A DNA stretch of 24,726 nt from Clostridia bacterium (GTDB lineage Bacteria > Aerophobota > Aerophobia > Aerophobales > AE-B3A), in contig JAUWRC010000007.1 in the NCBI GenBank assembly GCA_030610745.1, forward strand, positions 1-24,726. The letters are read 5' to 3'. The translations under genes and the position numbers were made by a program. Below are positions 14,560-21,245 of the stretch, piece after piece. The stretch's first letter is position 1, and each line of letters starts with the position of its first letter. Under the pieces are notes generated by a model that searched no databases, was not told the origin of the DNA, and worked only from the letters and a program-made list of their open reading frames with translations.

Positions 14560-15933
14560 ATGTCACTAGCAAAAATTCTGGTAGTTGACGATGAGCTAAG
14601 CATGCGAGAGATGCTCTCTAATTTTTTGAAAAATGAGGGGTACAGGGTCTTAGCTGTGGATAATGGAGAGGAGGCAGTAGCTCGGGTAAGAGATGAGGAG
14701 CCGCAGGTGGTACTGTTAGATATGAAGATGGCTGGTATGGATGGGATAGAGACGCTTGCTCAGATAAGAGAGTTAAATAAAGATACTAGTATTATCATAA
14801 TTACTGCCTACGGGACAATGGGGAATGTAGTTGAGGCTATGAAACTGGGGATTTATGATTACATTACCAAACCCTTTGATGTAGAGAAGCTAAAGAGACT
14901 CATTGAGAGAGCCTTAAAAGCACAAAGGTTAAGCAAGCAGGTCCCATCCTTGCAGCAAAAGCTAGAGGAAAAATATAGGCTTGAGAATATTGTTGGTAAA
15001 AATCCCCAGATGTTCGAGGTTTACAAAAGAATTGGAAAAGTAGTAGATAACAAAGCTACTGTCCTGGTCACAGGAGAAACAGGAACGGGCAAAGAACTAG
15101 TAGCCAGAGCTATTCACTTTAATGGTCTTCTAAAAGAGAGGCCTTTTGTAGTTGTTGATTGTGCTTCTCTACCCCAGGACATTTTAGAAAGTGAGCTATT
15201 CGGACATGAAAAAGGAGCCTTTACAGGAGCTATTGCTAAAAAACTGGGTAAATTTGAAATAGCTCATGGAGGAACTTTGTTTCTGGATGAAGTTGGGAAT
15301 CTCACTCTAGCTATCCAGGCTAAGCTCTTAAGGGTCCTGCAAGAAAAGCAGATACAGAGAGTAGGAGGAACAAAACCCATCAAGATTAATGTAAGGATTA
15401 TAGCTGCTACCCATAGAGATTTAGAGAAAGCAGTAAAAGAGAACTCCTTCAGAGAGGATCTTTACTACAGGCTAAATGTGGTTCTTATCCCTCTACCTGC
15501 TCTAAGGAGGAGGAAAGATGATATTCCTCTCTTAGTAGAACACTTCTTAAGACAATATAGATCAGAATCAAAAGGAAAGATAAAATATGTTCCTCCGGAG
15601 ACCATGAATCTTTTAATGAACTACAGTTGGCCGGGTAATGTTAGAGAACTAGAGAATATTATAGAAAGAGCAGTAGTTATGGGAAAGGAAAGTACTATTC
15701 TTCCCGAGGATCTACCTTCAGAGATAAGCGAAGCCTCATATATTTCCTACCCGGACCTTACCGCTGGCAAGACCTTCCTTAAACAAAGGGTAGTTAATCT
15801 AGAAAGAAAGTTAATAATTGAAGCCTTAGAGAAAACAGGCTGGGTTCAGACCAAAGCGGCTAAACTTTTAGGTATATCCCGCCGGATCATAAGGTATAAG
15901 ATGCAAAAATATGGGATAGAAAAACCTTCTTAG
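14560..15933 (+). CDS. NtrC-family sigma-54-dependent response regulator
   Basis: Transcription activator that uses ATP to open sigma-54 promoters. The receiver domain (1-120) has D10, D11, the phosphoacceptor D54, T82 and K104. The AAA+ domain (about 143-380) has Walker A GETGTGKE (172-179), the sigma-54 contact loop GAFTGA (219-224) and Walker B LFLDE (240-244). The Fis-type helix-turn-helix is at the end (WVQTKAAKLLGISRRIIRYK). At 457 residues it is full length. It begins three bases after the sigma-54-like gene, so the two are cotranscribed. No partner kinase is visible nearby. Confidence 0.95.
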   Translation: MSLAKILVVDDELSMREMLSNFLKNEGYRVLAVDNGEEAVARVRDEEPQVVLLDMKMAGMDGIETLAQIRELNKDTSIIIITAYGTMGNVVEAMKLGIYDYITKPFDVEKLKRLIERALKAQRLSKQVPSLQQKLEEKYRLENIVGKNPQMFEVYKRIGKVVDNKATVLVTGETGTGKELVARAIHFNGLLKERPFVVVDCASLPQDILESELFGHEKGAFTGAIAKKLGKFEIAHGGTLFLDEVGNLTLAIQAKLLRVLQEKQIQRVGGTKPIKINVRIIAATHRDLEKAVKENSFREDLYYRLNVVLIPLPALRRRKDDIPLLVEHFLRQYRSESKGKIKYVPPETMNLLMNYSWPGNVRELENIIERAVVMGKESTILPEDLPSEISEASYISYPDLTAGKTFLKQRVVNLERKLIIEALEKTGWVQTKAAKLLGISRRIIRYKMQKYGIEKPS

Positions 15934-16008
15934 TTAGTTGGACGCTATAAAAAAGGTACTGGCTCTCATTGAGGAAGTTAAGAAATAGAGCGAGGGGAAA
16001 TAAGAAAC

Positions 16009-16593
16009 ATGGCTGAAGAGAGAAAAGAGAAAGTAAAGGAAAGGGAGTATAATTTGCTGCAAACACTTATGGATAATATCCCTGACTCCATCTACTTTAA
16101 AGATGAGAAAAACCGATTCATCAGGGTGAATAAAGCAAAAACTGAGCGCTCAAACACTACTCCCCAAGAGATGCTCGGAAAAACTGATTTTGACTTTTTC
16201 TCTAAGGAGCGAGCTGAAAAATCTTTTGCTGATGATAATCGGGTGATAGAATCTAATAAGCCTCTCATTAATAAAATAGAAAAAGTTACTCTTTCAAATG
16301 GGAGGGAAGGTTGGGTCTCTGTTACCAAGATGCCTCGATGTGATGAGGAAGGTAAAGTAATAGGCACAATGGGAATTTCTCGTGACATTACCGAGACCAA
16401 GAGATTGATGGAAACCCTAAAGAGTCTTGGGACAGCGGATCTTTCAGACCTGGCAGTGAAAACAGAAATGAGGAAAGAGGAAGTGAAAAGGATAATGAAT
16501 AACTTGACAGAAACAGGTTATGTCAAGTTATTCATTAAGAATAATAGAACTTACTATAAAGTTTCTATGGGGTCAGCAATATCATCCATATAA
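16009..16593 (+). CDS. PAS domain protein with C-terminal winged-helix-like domain
   Basis: A 194-residue protein. Residues about 15-135 form a PAS domain (LLQTLMDNIPDSIYFKDEKN at the start, GWVSVTKMPRCDEEGKVIGT in the core, GISRDITE at the end). That last motif usually leads into a histidine kinase. Here it is followed by about 50 residues (DLSDLAVKTEMRKEEVKRIM, then LTETGYVKLFIKNNRTYYKV) that look like a MarR/TrmB-style winged helix with a beta wing. It is soluble, with no membrane segment. AGCGAGGGG lies upstream of the ATG. It may be a one-component sensor-regulator or a sensor partner to the flanking receivers. The PAS ligand is unknown. Confidence 0.78.
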   Translation: MAEERKEKVKEREYNLLQTLMDNIPDSIYFKDEKNRFIRVNKAKTERSNTTPQEMLGKTDFDFFSKERAEKSFADDNRVIESNKPLINKIEKVTLSNGREGWVSVTKMPRCDEEGKVIGTMGISRDITETKRLMETLKSLGTADLSDLAVKTEMRKEEVKRIMNNLTETGYVKLFIKNNRTYYKVSMGSAISSI

Positions 16594-16611
16594 AGGATTC
16601 GATCCTTTTCG

Positions 16612-16652
16612 CTGTCATTGCGAGGAATGAAGTGACGAAGCAATCTCCTCAA
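16612..16652. repeat. Dispersed repeat of the CATTGCGAGG...GAAGCAATCT type
   Basis: GTCATTGCGAGGAATGAAGT followed by GACGAAGCAATCTCC resembles an intergenic repeat I know from many bacterial genomes. Its ends ATTGC and GCAAT are inverted. A partial echo (GAGGAACGAAGTGACGAG) is at about 23928-23945. Confidence 0.55.
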
Positions 16653-16713
16653 AAGACCTAGTAGTTTTTACACTTCATCTGGCAAAGGCGATTGTTAGAA
16701 CTGAGGAGCCACA

Positions 16714-17100
16714 ATGGACAAAAAGACTGCTCAAAAAAGAATATTATTAGTTGATGATAACCCAGATATGCTAATGGTACTATCTGATATTCTGAAAAAC
16801 GCTGGCTATGTTGTTAAAAAAACAAGAAGCGCTCAAGGAGCCATGAAAATAGTAGAGCAAAAATTCCCAGATTTAGTCCTTATTGACCTCAGGATGCCCA
16901 AGACAGATGGAATCCAATTAATGCACTCTATAAAAAAGAAGAATCCAGAAATCCTGGTGATTATTTACAGCGGCTATCCCTCTATTGGCACAGCCGTGGA
17001 GGCTCTGAAAGATGGCGCTGATGATTATATCTCCAAGCCATTCAAACTAAATGAGCTACGAACAAGGGTAAGCAAAGTCCTTAATAAAGATAAAAAATAG
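16714..17100 (+). CDS. Stand-alone response regulator receiver
   Basis: CheY-like receiver with no output domain. The 128 residues carry D14, D15, the phosphoacceptor D58, S86 in place of the usual threonine, and K108, so it should be phosphorylatable. The closing KPFKLNELRTRVSKVL is the usual last helix. GAGGAG lies nine bases before the ATG. It follows the PAS protein, and its stop is nine bases from the convergent toxin gene. It may be a phosphorelay intermediate or act by protein contact. The cognate kinase is not in the window. Confidence 0.93.
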   Translation: MDKKTAQKRILLVDDNPDMLMVLSDILKNAGYVVKKTRSAQGAMKIVEQKFPDLVLIDLRMPKTDGIQLMHSIKKKNPEILVIIYSGYPSIGTAVEALKDGADDYISKPFKLNELRTRVSKVLNKDKK

Positions 17101-17109
17101 CGGTTTGAT

Positions 17110-17361
17110 TTATCTGTAAGATTCTTTCCTATGTTTTATCCTATAGATATAGATGATCTTGTTTTTATCATCTACACGATATAGAATTTTATAATTTCCA
17201 CTTTTTATGCAATAACCCTCTTCAGCGGTCAACTTTAAACAACCGGAAGGGCGAGGATTAAGGGCTAAAGGATTTATTTTGTTTTTTATCTGTGTAAAAA
17301 ACTTTTTCTCTAACCTATCTAAATCTTTTCTTGCCGAAGGAATAATGTTTATTTTATGCAC
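17110..17361 (-). CDS. RelE/ParE-family toxin
   Basis: An 83-residue toxin. The order is the typical one: an N-terminal strand (HKINIIPSARKDL), a helical pair (LDRLEKKFFTQIKNKINPLA), then a sheet with NPRPSGCLKL and SGNYKILYRVDDKNKIIYIY, ending in RIKHRKESYR. The basic residues and terminal tyrosine fit ribosome-dependent mRNA cleavage by RelE, although DNA gyrase targeting (ParE) cannot be excluded. The start overlaps the antitoxin stop by eight bases, indicating coupling. The gene is apparently complete, so the pair is probably active. Confidence 0.88.
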   Translation of the reverse strand: MHKINIIPSARKDLDRLEKKFFTQIKNKINPLALNPRPSGCLKLTAEEGYCIKSGNYKILYRVDDKNKIIYIYRIKHRKESYR

Positions 17362-17608
17362 GACGAGTTCTTAGATATTCCTCAAAAGGGATAGCAAGTT
17401 TTTCTTCTTTGCGAAGAGTTTTCAAATCCAAAAGGTCTTCTTTGAGCTCTTCTTCTTCTAGTTTTCTTTTAATGGCTTCTTCTACAAAGAAAGAGTATTT
17501 AATGCCGTGTTCTTTGCAGAATGTTTTGAAACTCTTTACAACTTCTTCATTGATCTTTATGGCAAAGGTAGTTTTGGCCATTGTTTTTACTTGATTTACA
17601 AAACCCAC
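17354..17608 (-). CDS. Antitoxin of the RelE-type pair, ribbon-helix-helix-like
   Basis: The core MAKTTFAIKINEEVVKSFKT looks like the strand and first helix of a ribbon-helix-helix repressor. It is followed by HGIKYSFFVEEAIKRKLEEE and an acidic C-terminal arm that would neutralise the toxin. The start is debatable. GTG at 17608 is eight bases from AGAGAGG and adds ten residues; TTG at 17611 is five bases away; ATG at 17581 gives the family-like terminus but has no visible ribosome site. I chose the GTG on ribosome site grounds. It should autorepress with the toxin through the palindrome at 17625-17638. Confidence 0.82.
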   Translation of the reverse strand: MGFVNQVKTMAKTTFAIKINEEVVKSFKTFCKEHGIKYSFFVEEAIKRKLEEEELKEDLLDLKTLRKEEKLAIPFEEYLRTRRA

Positions 17609-17624
17609 CAAAATGACCTCTCTA

Positions 17625-17638
17625 CTGTACTGGTACAG
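17625..17638. promoter_or_regulatory. Operator-like palindrome of the RelE-type toxin-antitoxin operon
   Basis: CTGTAC-TG-GTACAG lies between the minus-strand promoter and the antitoxin start. A second inverted repeat, AGGACG/CGTCCT, is at 17654-17673, next to the minus-10 box. Both are plausible sites for repressor dimers. Confidence 0.5.
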
Positions 17639-17678
17639 GCAGATAGATTTTGAAGGACGCCTTTCTTCGTCCTGTTAA

Positions 17679-17707
17679 AGTATATAATAAAATCATAACT
17701 TTGTCAA
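17679..17707 (-). promoter_or_regulatory. Promoter of the RelE-type toxin-antitoxin operon
   Basis: Minus strand TTGACA (17702-17707), 17 bases, TATACT (17679-17684). The transcript starts about 65 bases before the antitoxin, with both palindromes downstream of the minus-10 box. Confidence 0.75.
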
Positions 17708-17783
17708 TATAAAGTAAACTAAAGTTGTCTCATTGTTTTTAATTCTATATGATGAAGAGTCTGCCTTCCTCCACCATTAAAAT

Positions 17784-17811
17784 TTGACATTGCTTTCCAA
17801 AAAAGTATAAT
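17784..17811 (+). promoter_or_regulatory. Promoter predicting a leaderless mRNA
   Basis: TTGACA (17784-17789), 16 bases, TATAAT (17806-17811). The ATG of the next gene starts seven bases after the minus-10 box, where transcription itself should begin. No ribosome site can fit. Confidence 0.7.
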
Positions 17812-17817
17812 AAAGTC

Positions 17818-18195
17818 ATGAATAAAGATCTTAGCAAATTAACCAAATATTTAGACCAAAAATTTAGTCGCATCGATGAGAGGTTTGAAGAGGTAGACAA
17901 AAGGTTTGATGAGGCAGATAAAAGATTTACCCGCATCGATGAAAGATTTGATGAAATAGATGAAAGATTTTTAAAATTATTTGATATTTTCGCTACCAAG
18001 GAAGACCTGAAGGAAGCAGTAAAAAAGCTTTCCACCAAAGAGGATTTCAACAGATTACTAACTGCTGTTGACTCCTTGTCAAAAAAAGCTGATGCATATT
18101 TTCAGGAAATGGTTATGCTTTCGCATAAAGTTGACCGTCATGAAAAATGGATTCAGCAAATTGCTGAGAAGGTAGGAGTAAAATTAGAATATTAG
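17818..18195 (+). CDS. Heptad-repeat coiled-coil protein of unknown function
   Basis: I do not recognise a named family with certainty. Residues 18-52 are five consecutive seven-residue units of the form R-I-D-E-R-F-x / E-V-D-K-R-F-x, encoded by 21-base DNA repeats at 17869-17973. They should form a parallel coiled coil with Ile/Val and Phe in core positions. A helical stretch (DLKEAVKKLSTKEDFNRLL) and a C-terminal helix (HKVDRHEKWIQQIAEKVGV) follow. There is no signal peptide or membrane segment. Similar short heptad proteins occur in many uncultured bacteria. The mRNA is predicted to be leaderless. Confidence 0.7.
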   Translation: MNKDLSKLTKYLDQKFSRIDERFEEVDKRFDEADKRFTRIDERFDEIDERFLKLFDIFATKEDLKEAVKKLSTKEDFNRLLTAVDSLSKKADAYFQEMVMLSHKVDRHEKWIQQIAEKVGVKLEY

Positions 18196-18297
18196 GGATT
18201 GTTTTAAGGTTATGTGATGATATTAAACCATCTCCAACCAACCTGAATATCAGTGGCATACGTCGCTAGCAAATCTTTTAGGAAAAAACAAAACAGC

Positions 18298-18319
18298 CCC
18301 TTGCTGGGCAAGGGAGGAG
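18298..18319 (+). promoter_or_regulatory. Hairpin abutting the pfkA ribosome site
   Basis: CCCTTGC (18298-18304) and GCAAGGG (18308-18314) form a perfect seven-bp stem with a three-base loop. The ribosome site GGAGGAG (18313-18319) begins inside the 3' arm, so the fold would partly hide it. It may tune pfkA translation. No ligand domain was recognised. Confidence 0.4.
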
Positions 18320-18328
18320 AAATTAAGA

Positions 18329-19369
18329 ATGCGCATAGGTACTCTTACAGGAGGAGGGGATTGCCCGGGGTTGAACGCAGTTATCCGAGGCATAGTACTG
18401 CAAGGAGAAAAGGAAGGTTATGAAATAATAGGATTTAAAGATGGGTGGTTAGGAGTGCTGGAGAATAGATGGGAAAAACTGACACCAGAAAATGTAGAGG
18501 ATATTCAAAGAGAAGGAGGAACTATTCTTCATACCTCTCGCACCAATCCCTTTAAAGAGGTCGAAGGTTTTACCAGAGTCAAAGAGACCATTAAAACCAC
18601 AGGAATGGATGCCCTCATAGCTATTGGGGGGGATGATACCCTGGGAGTAGCTAATAGGCTTTACCAAAAAGGAATTAAAACAGTAGGTGTACCCAAAACC
18701 ATCGATAATGACCTTTCAGCTACTGATTATACTTTTGGCTTTGATACAGCCACCAATATCGCTGTGGAAGCTATAGATAGACTTCATACTACAGCCAGGT
18801 CCCACCATCGGGTTATGGTGGTGGAGATAATGGGACGCCATGCTGGTTGGATAACTCTAGAAGCAGGGGTTGGGGGAGGAGCCCATATTATTCTTATTCC
18901 TGAGCTTCCCTTTCATATAGAAGAAGTTTGCCGCCTCTTAACTAAGCGAAAAGAGGAAGGAAAGACTTACAGTATCGTAGCAGTAGCAGAAGGAGCAAAA
19001 GCAGCCAGAGGAAGTGAGTTTCTCTCTGGGGAAGCAGTAAAAAAAGGGGAAATCGATGCCTTTGGCAATGTTTACTTAAAAGGAATTGCCCAGGTGCTGG
19101 AGGCCGAAATCGCTAAAAGAACAGGGATAGAGACTAGATCTGTTATCTTAGGGCATCTGCAAAGAGGAGGAAGCCCTTCTGCTTTTGACAGATTTCTGGC
19201 TACCCGTTTTGGTGTAAAGGCAATAGAATTAGTAAAAGAAGAGAAATTTGGTCAGATGGCATCTCTTCGCGGGACTGAGATTGTTTCCGTACCTTTGAAA
19301 GAAGCGGTGGGAAAGAGAAAACTTGTTCCTCAAAAGCTCTATGAGGAAACGGTTATAAATAGTCGTTAG
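18329..19369 (+). CDS. pfkA: Phosphofructokinase, probably pyrophosphate-dependent
   Basis: Phosphorylates fructose 6-phosphate at C1. The 346 residues open with IGTLTGGGDCPGLNAVIRG, the phosphate-donor loop. The donor-specific positions are IGGDDTLG, with D103 where ATP enzymes have glycine, and VPKTIDND, with K123 where ATP enzymes have glycine. This Asp/Lys pair is the established mark of pyrophosphate-dependent PFK. The catalytic aspartate is in TIDND (D126), and MGRHAGW is the substrate loop. A strong GGAGGAG precedes the ATG at about nine bases. If PPi-linked, the enzyme would be reversible and could also serve sedoheptulose phosphate with the transketolase encoded at 21242. Confidence 0.9.
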   Translation: MRIGTLTGGGDCPGLNAVIRGIVLQGEKEGYEIIGFKDGWLGVLENRWEKLTPENVEDIQREGGTILHTSRTNPFKEVEGFTRVKETIKTTGMDALIAIGGDDTLGVANRLYQKGIKTVGVPKTIDNDLSATDYTFGFDTATNIAVEAIDRLHTTARSHHRVMVVEIMGRHAGWITLEAGVGGGAHIILIPELPFHIEEVCRLLTKRKEEGKTYSIVAVAEGAKAARGSEFLSGEAVKKGEIDAFGNVYLKGIAQVLEAEIAKRTGIETRSVILGHLQRGGSPSAFDRFLATRFGVKAIELVKEEKFGQMASLRGTEIVSVPLKEAVGKRKLVPQKLYEETVINSR

Positions 19370-19372
19370 TAT

Positions 19373-19423
19373 TTAGTGAATAGTGTCCCCTTACCCTATC
19401 CCTCTCCCCTGAGGGGAGAGGGG
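19373..19423. repeat. Dispersed palindromic repeat, copy 2
   Basis: AGTGAATAGTG leads to TACCCTATC and the 10-bp inverted repeat CCCTCTCCCC (19400-19409) and GGGGAGAGGG (19413-19422), loop TGA. It is the same unit as at 9523-9580. It lies between convergent pfkA and cobO, just after the pfkA stop. Confidence 0.75.
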
Positions 19424-19439
19424 AGTACTATATACTCTT

Positions 19440-19976
19440 TTAGTATTCTATTCCTTTTCTTGCCTTTATCCCTTTTTCAAAAGGGTGCTTAATGTTCTTT
19501 ACCTCGCTCACCAGGTGAGCAGCCTGAATTAATCTGGGAGATGCATGGCGTCCAGTCAAAATAATTTCAAGGCCATCTGGTTTTTTCTTTATAAAATCGA
19601 TCAGCCTATCCTCATTGATTAATCCATAATGAACTGCCACATTTATCTCATCTAGAATGAGCAGGTCATATCTTTGGGCTAAGATTTCTTGAGTAATTTT
19701 GCCTAATAGGATAGTCCACTCTGTTTTGATCTTCCTTTTCTCGTCTTCCCCTATCTTGTCTAAGAATAGCCATTTGTATTTCCCTCCTTTACTACAAATT
19801 ACCTTCACTCCCAAGCTCTCCAGAAGGGAAATTTCACCAGAGCCTTTTTTCTCTTTTAAAAACTGAATTAGCAGAACCTTAAGACCTCTCCCTTTTGCCC
19901 TTACTGCTTGTCCTATGGCAGCGGTGGTCTTTCCTTTGCCTTCTCCAGTATAAATCTGAACTAATCCCTTTTCCAT
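19440..19976 (-). CDS. cobO: Cob(I)yrinic acid a,c-diamide adenosyltransferase
   Basis: Adenosylates cobalt in cobalamin synthesis or salvage (BtuR/CobO/CobP family). Of 178 residues, the first carry the P-loop YTGEGKGKTTAAIGQAVRA (P-loop at 11-18). LLILDEINVAVHYGLI is the Walker B-like part and EIILTGRHASPRL the following conserved segment. The C-terminus includes HPFEKGIKARKGIEY, typical for the family. Length is slightly short but complete. The ribosome site is weak. It starts eight bases after the yebC stop on the same strand and shares its transcript. No other cobalamin genes are here, so the gene may serve corrinoid salvage. Confidence 0.93.
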   Translation of the reverse strand: MEKGLVQIYTGEGKGKTTAAIGQAVRAKGRGLKVLLIQFLKEKKGSGEISLLESLGVKVICSKGGKYKWLFLDKIGEDEKRKIKTEWTILLGKITQEILAQRYDLLILDEINVAVHYGLINEDRLIDFIKKKPDGLEIILTGRHASPRLIQAAHLVSEVKNIKHPFEKGIKARKGIEY

Positions 19977-19984
19977 CGGATTCT

Positions 19985-20728
19985 TCAGTTAACTTTTTCC
20001 ATAACTTCTTCAGGGATATCAAAGTTAGCATAAACTTTCTGCACTTCTTCAGAATCCTCCAATAAATCCATTAAACGAAGCATTTGAAGAGCCTCTTTTT
20101 CTTCCAAAGGAATAGTAGTTTGTGGAATCATAGTTAATTCAAGTAGTTCAGGAGTATATCCTGCCTTTTCTATATCTTCTTTGATCTGATTGAATTGCTC
20201 AGGAGCAAAAAGAATTTCCAGATCGCTGCCTTCCTCCTTTATATCTTCTGCTCCTATTTTAACAGCCATCTCGATTATTTTATCCTCATCTATCCTTTTT
20301 TTATTTAAAACCATCGACCCTTTACGTTCAAATAACCAGTTTACACATCCTACCTCTCCTAGATGGCCTCCGTGCTGGCTTAAAATATGTCTAATCTGGG
20401 GAATAGCTCTTTTCTTGTTGTCCGTGACCCCCTCAATAAGTAAAGCCACTCCTCCTGGCCCATATCCCTCACAAGTAAATTCTGTGTAATTAACTCCGGG
20501 CAGCTCACCCGTACCTCGCTGGATAGCCCTTCGAATATTTTCCTTAGGCATCCCTGCTGCCTGAGCCGTATCCACAGCCAAACGCAGACCGGGGTTCGTG
20601 GCTAAATCACCCCCTGCCTTTGCTTCAATAGTGAGTTTACGAGAAAGTTTACTGAAAATATTACTCCTTTGAGCGTCTTTCTTTGCTTTTTTATGCTTTA
20701 TACTACTCCATTTAGAATGACCGGACAT
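19985..20728 (-). CDS. yebC: YebC/PmpR family protein
   Basis: Conserved protein of the TACO1/YebC family, historically called a transcriptional regulator and lately linked to translation of difficult stretches. The hallmark N-terminus MSGHSKWSSIKHKKAKKDA is present, as are GMPKENIRRAIQRGTGE and YGPGGVALLIEGVTDNKKR. At 247 residues it is full length. GAGGTGAT lies six bases before the ATG. In many genomes yebC precedes ruvC; here it is followed by cobO. Confidence 0.97.
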   Translation of the reverse strand: MSGHSKWSSIKHKKAKKDAQRSNIFSKLSRKLTIEAKAGGDLATNPGLRLAVDTAQAAGMPKENIRRAIQRGTGELPGVNYTEFTCEGYGPGGVALLIEGVTDNKKRAIPQIRHILSQHGGHLGEVGCVNWLFERKGSMVLNKKRIDEDKIIEMAVKIGAEDIKEEGSDLEILFAPEQFNQIKEDIEKAGYTPELLELTMIPQTTIPLEEKEALQMLRLMDLLEDSEEVQKVYANFDIPEEVMEKVN

Positions 20729-20776
20729 CTCAAATCACCTCTCTTTCTTTTTTATTCTTTTTTGTATCACAGTTCT

Positions 20777-20805
20777 ATATTACAGCAAAAAGAGAGTTCT
20801 GTCAA
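20777..20805 (-). promoter_or_regulatory. Probable promoter of yebC-cobO
   Basis: Minus strand TTGACA (20800-20805), 17 bases, TAATAT (20777-20782). The minus-35 box is perfect; the minus-10 box is weak. The leader to the yebC ATG is about 45 bases. Confidence 0.5.
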
Positions 20806-20913
20806 CTAGAAATCGTATCTTGTATCTCGTATAGCGTTTAACGGATAGCCTATAGTGAAGACAAAGAGTTTTAAAAATCTTATTATAATGATTTGACGTA
20901 CTAGGCCGGTTAT

Positions 20914-20942
20914 TTGACAAATTCTCTTTTAATCACTAAAAT
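20914..20942 (+). promoter_or_regulatory. Promoter of the small membrane protein-transketolase operon
   Basis: TTGACA (20914-20919), 17 bases, TAAAAT (20937-20942), followed 46 bases later by the ATG at 20988 with AAAAGGAG upstream. Confidence 0.7.
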
Positions 20943-20987
20943 GAAGACCAGAGGATAAGGGGTCAAGAGACAAAAAGGAGAACAAGG

Positions 20988-21245
20988 ATGAGCGAGAAGG
21001 GAAAAGCTAGAGATATTTTTTCAAAATCACCATGGGTAAAATGGTTCATTCTGGGAGCGATGGGGATTATTTTACTATTTTCTTCAATGTCTATTAGATT
21101 TCCTCAAAAAACAGTGGCAATTTTCTCTTCTTTGCGAAAGAGATTTAAGGAGCTTGTAGTAGAGAAAAAAAGTCCCAAAGGCTGCGATGTCATTACCAGT
21201 GCCACTATTATGGTTAAAAGCGAAAAGGAGGACAATCTGAAATGA
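20988..21245 (+). CDS. Small single-helix membrane protein of unknown function
   Basis: I do not recognise the family. The 85 residues contain one strong membrane helix, about 16-36 (WVKWFILGAMGIILLFSSMS), with a positively charged N-terminal side (KGKARDIFSKS) and a basic segment after it (LRKRFKELVVEKK). The C-terminus contains CDVITSATIMVK, which resembles the D-x-[IV]-[ST]-[GS]-A-T motif used for covalent FMN attachment in FMN-binding domains, though the rest of such a domain is missing. AAAAGGAG precedes the ATG. The stop overlaps the transketolase start (ATGA), so the two are coupled. Its connection with transketolase is unexplained. Confidence 0.65.
   Translation: MSEKGKARDIFSKSPWVKWFILGAMGIILLFSSMSIRFPQKTVAIFSSLRKRFKELVVEKKSPKGCDVITSATIMVKSEKEDNLK

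Noticed and set aside
16676..16700. Sigma-54 promoter in CTGGCAAAGGCGATTGTT before the lone receiver
   Set aside because: Spacing is one base too long and the minus-12 GC is missing. No convincing TGGCAC-N5-TTGC was found elsewhere by eye.
17745..18050. Serine-rich 101-residue minus-strand frame
   Set aside because: It is the antisense of the heptad repeats; the repeat (SNLLSTSSNL) simply mirrors the coiled-coil codons.
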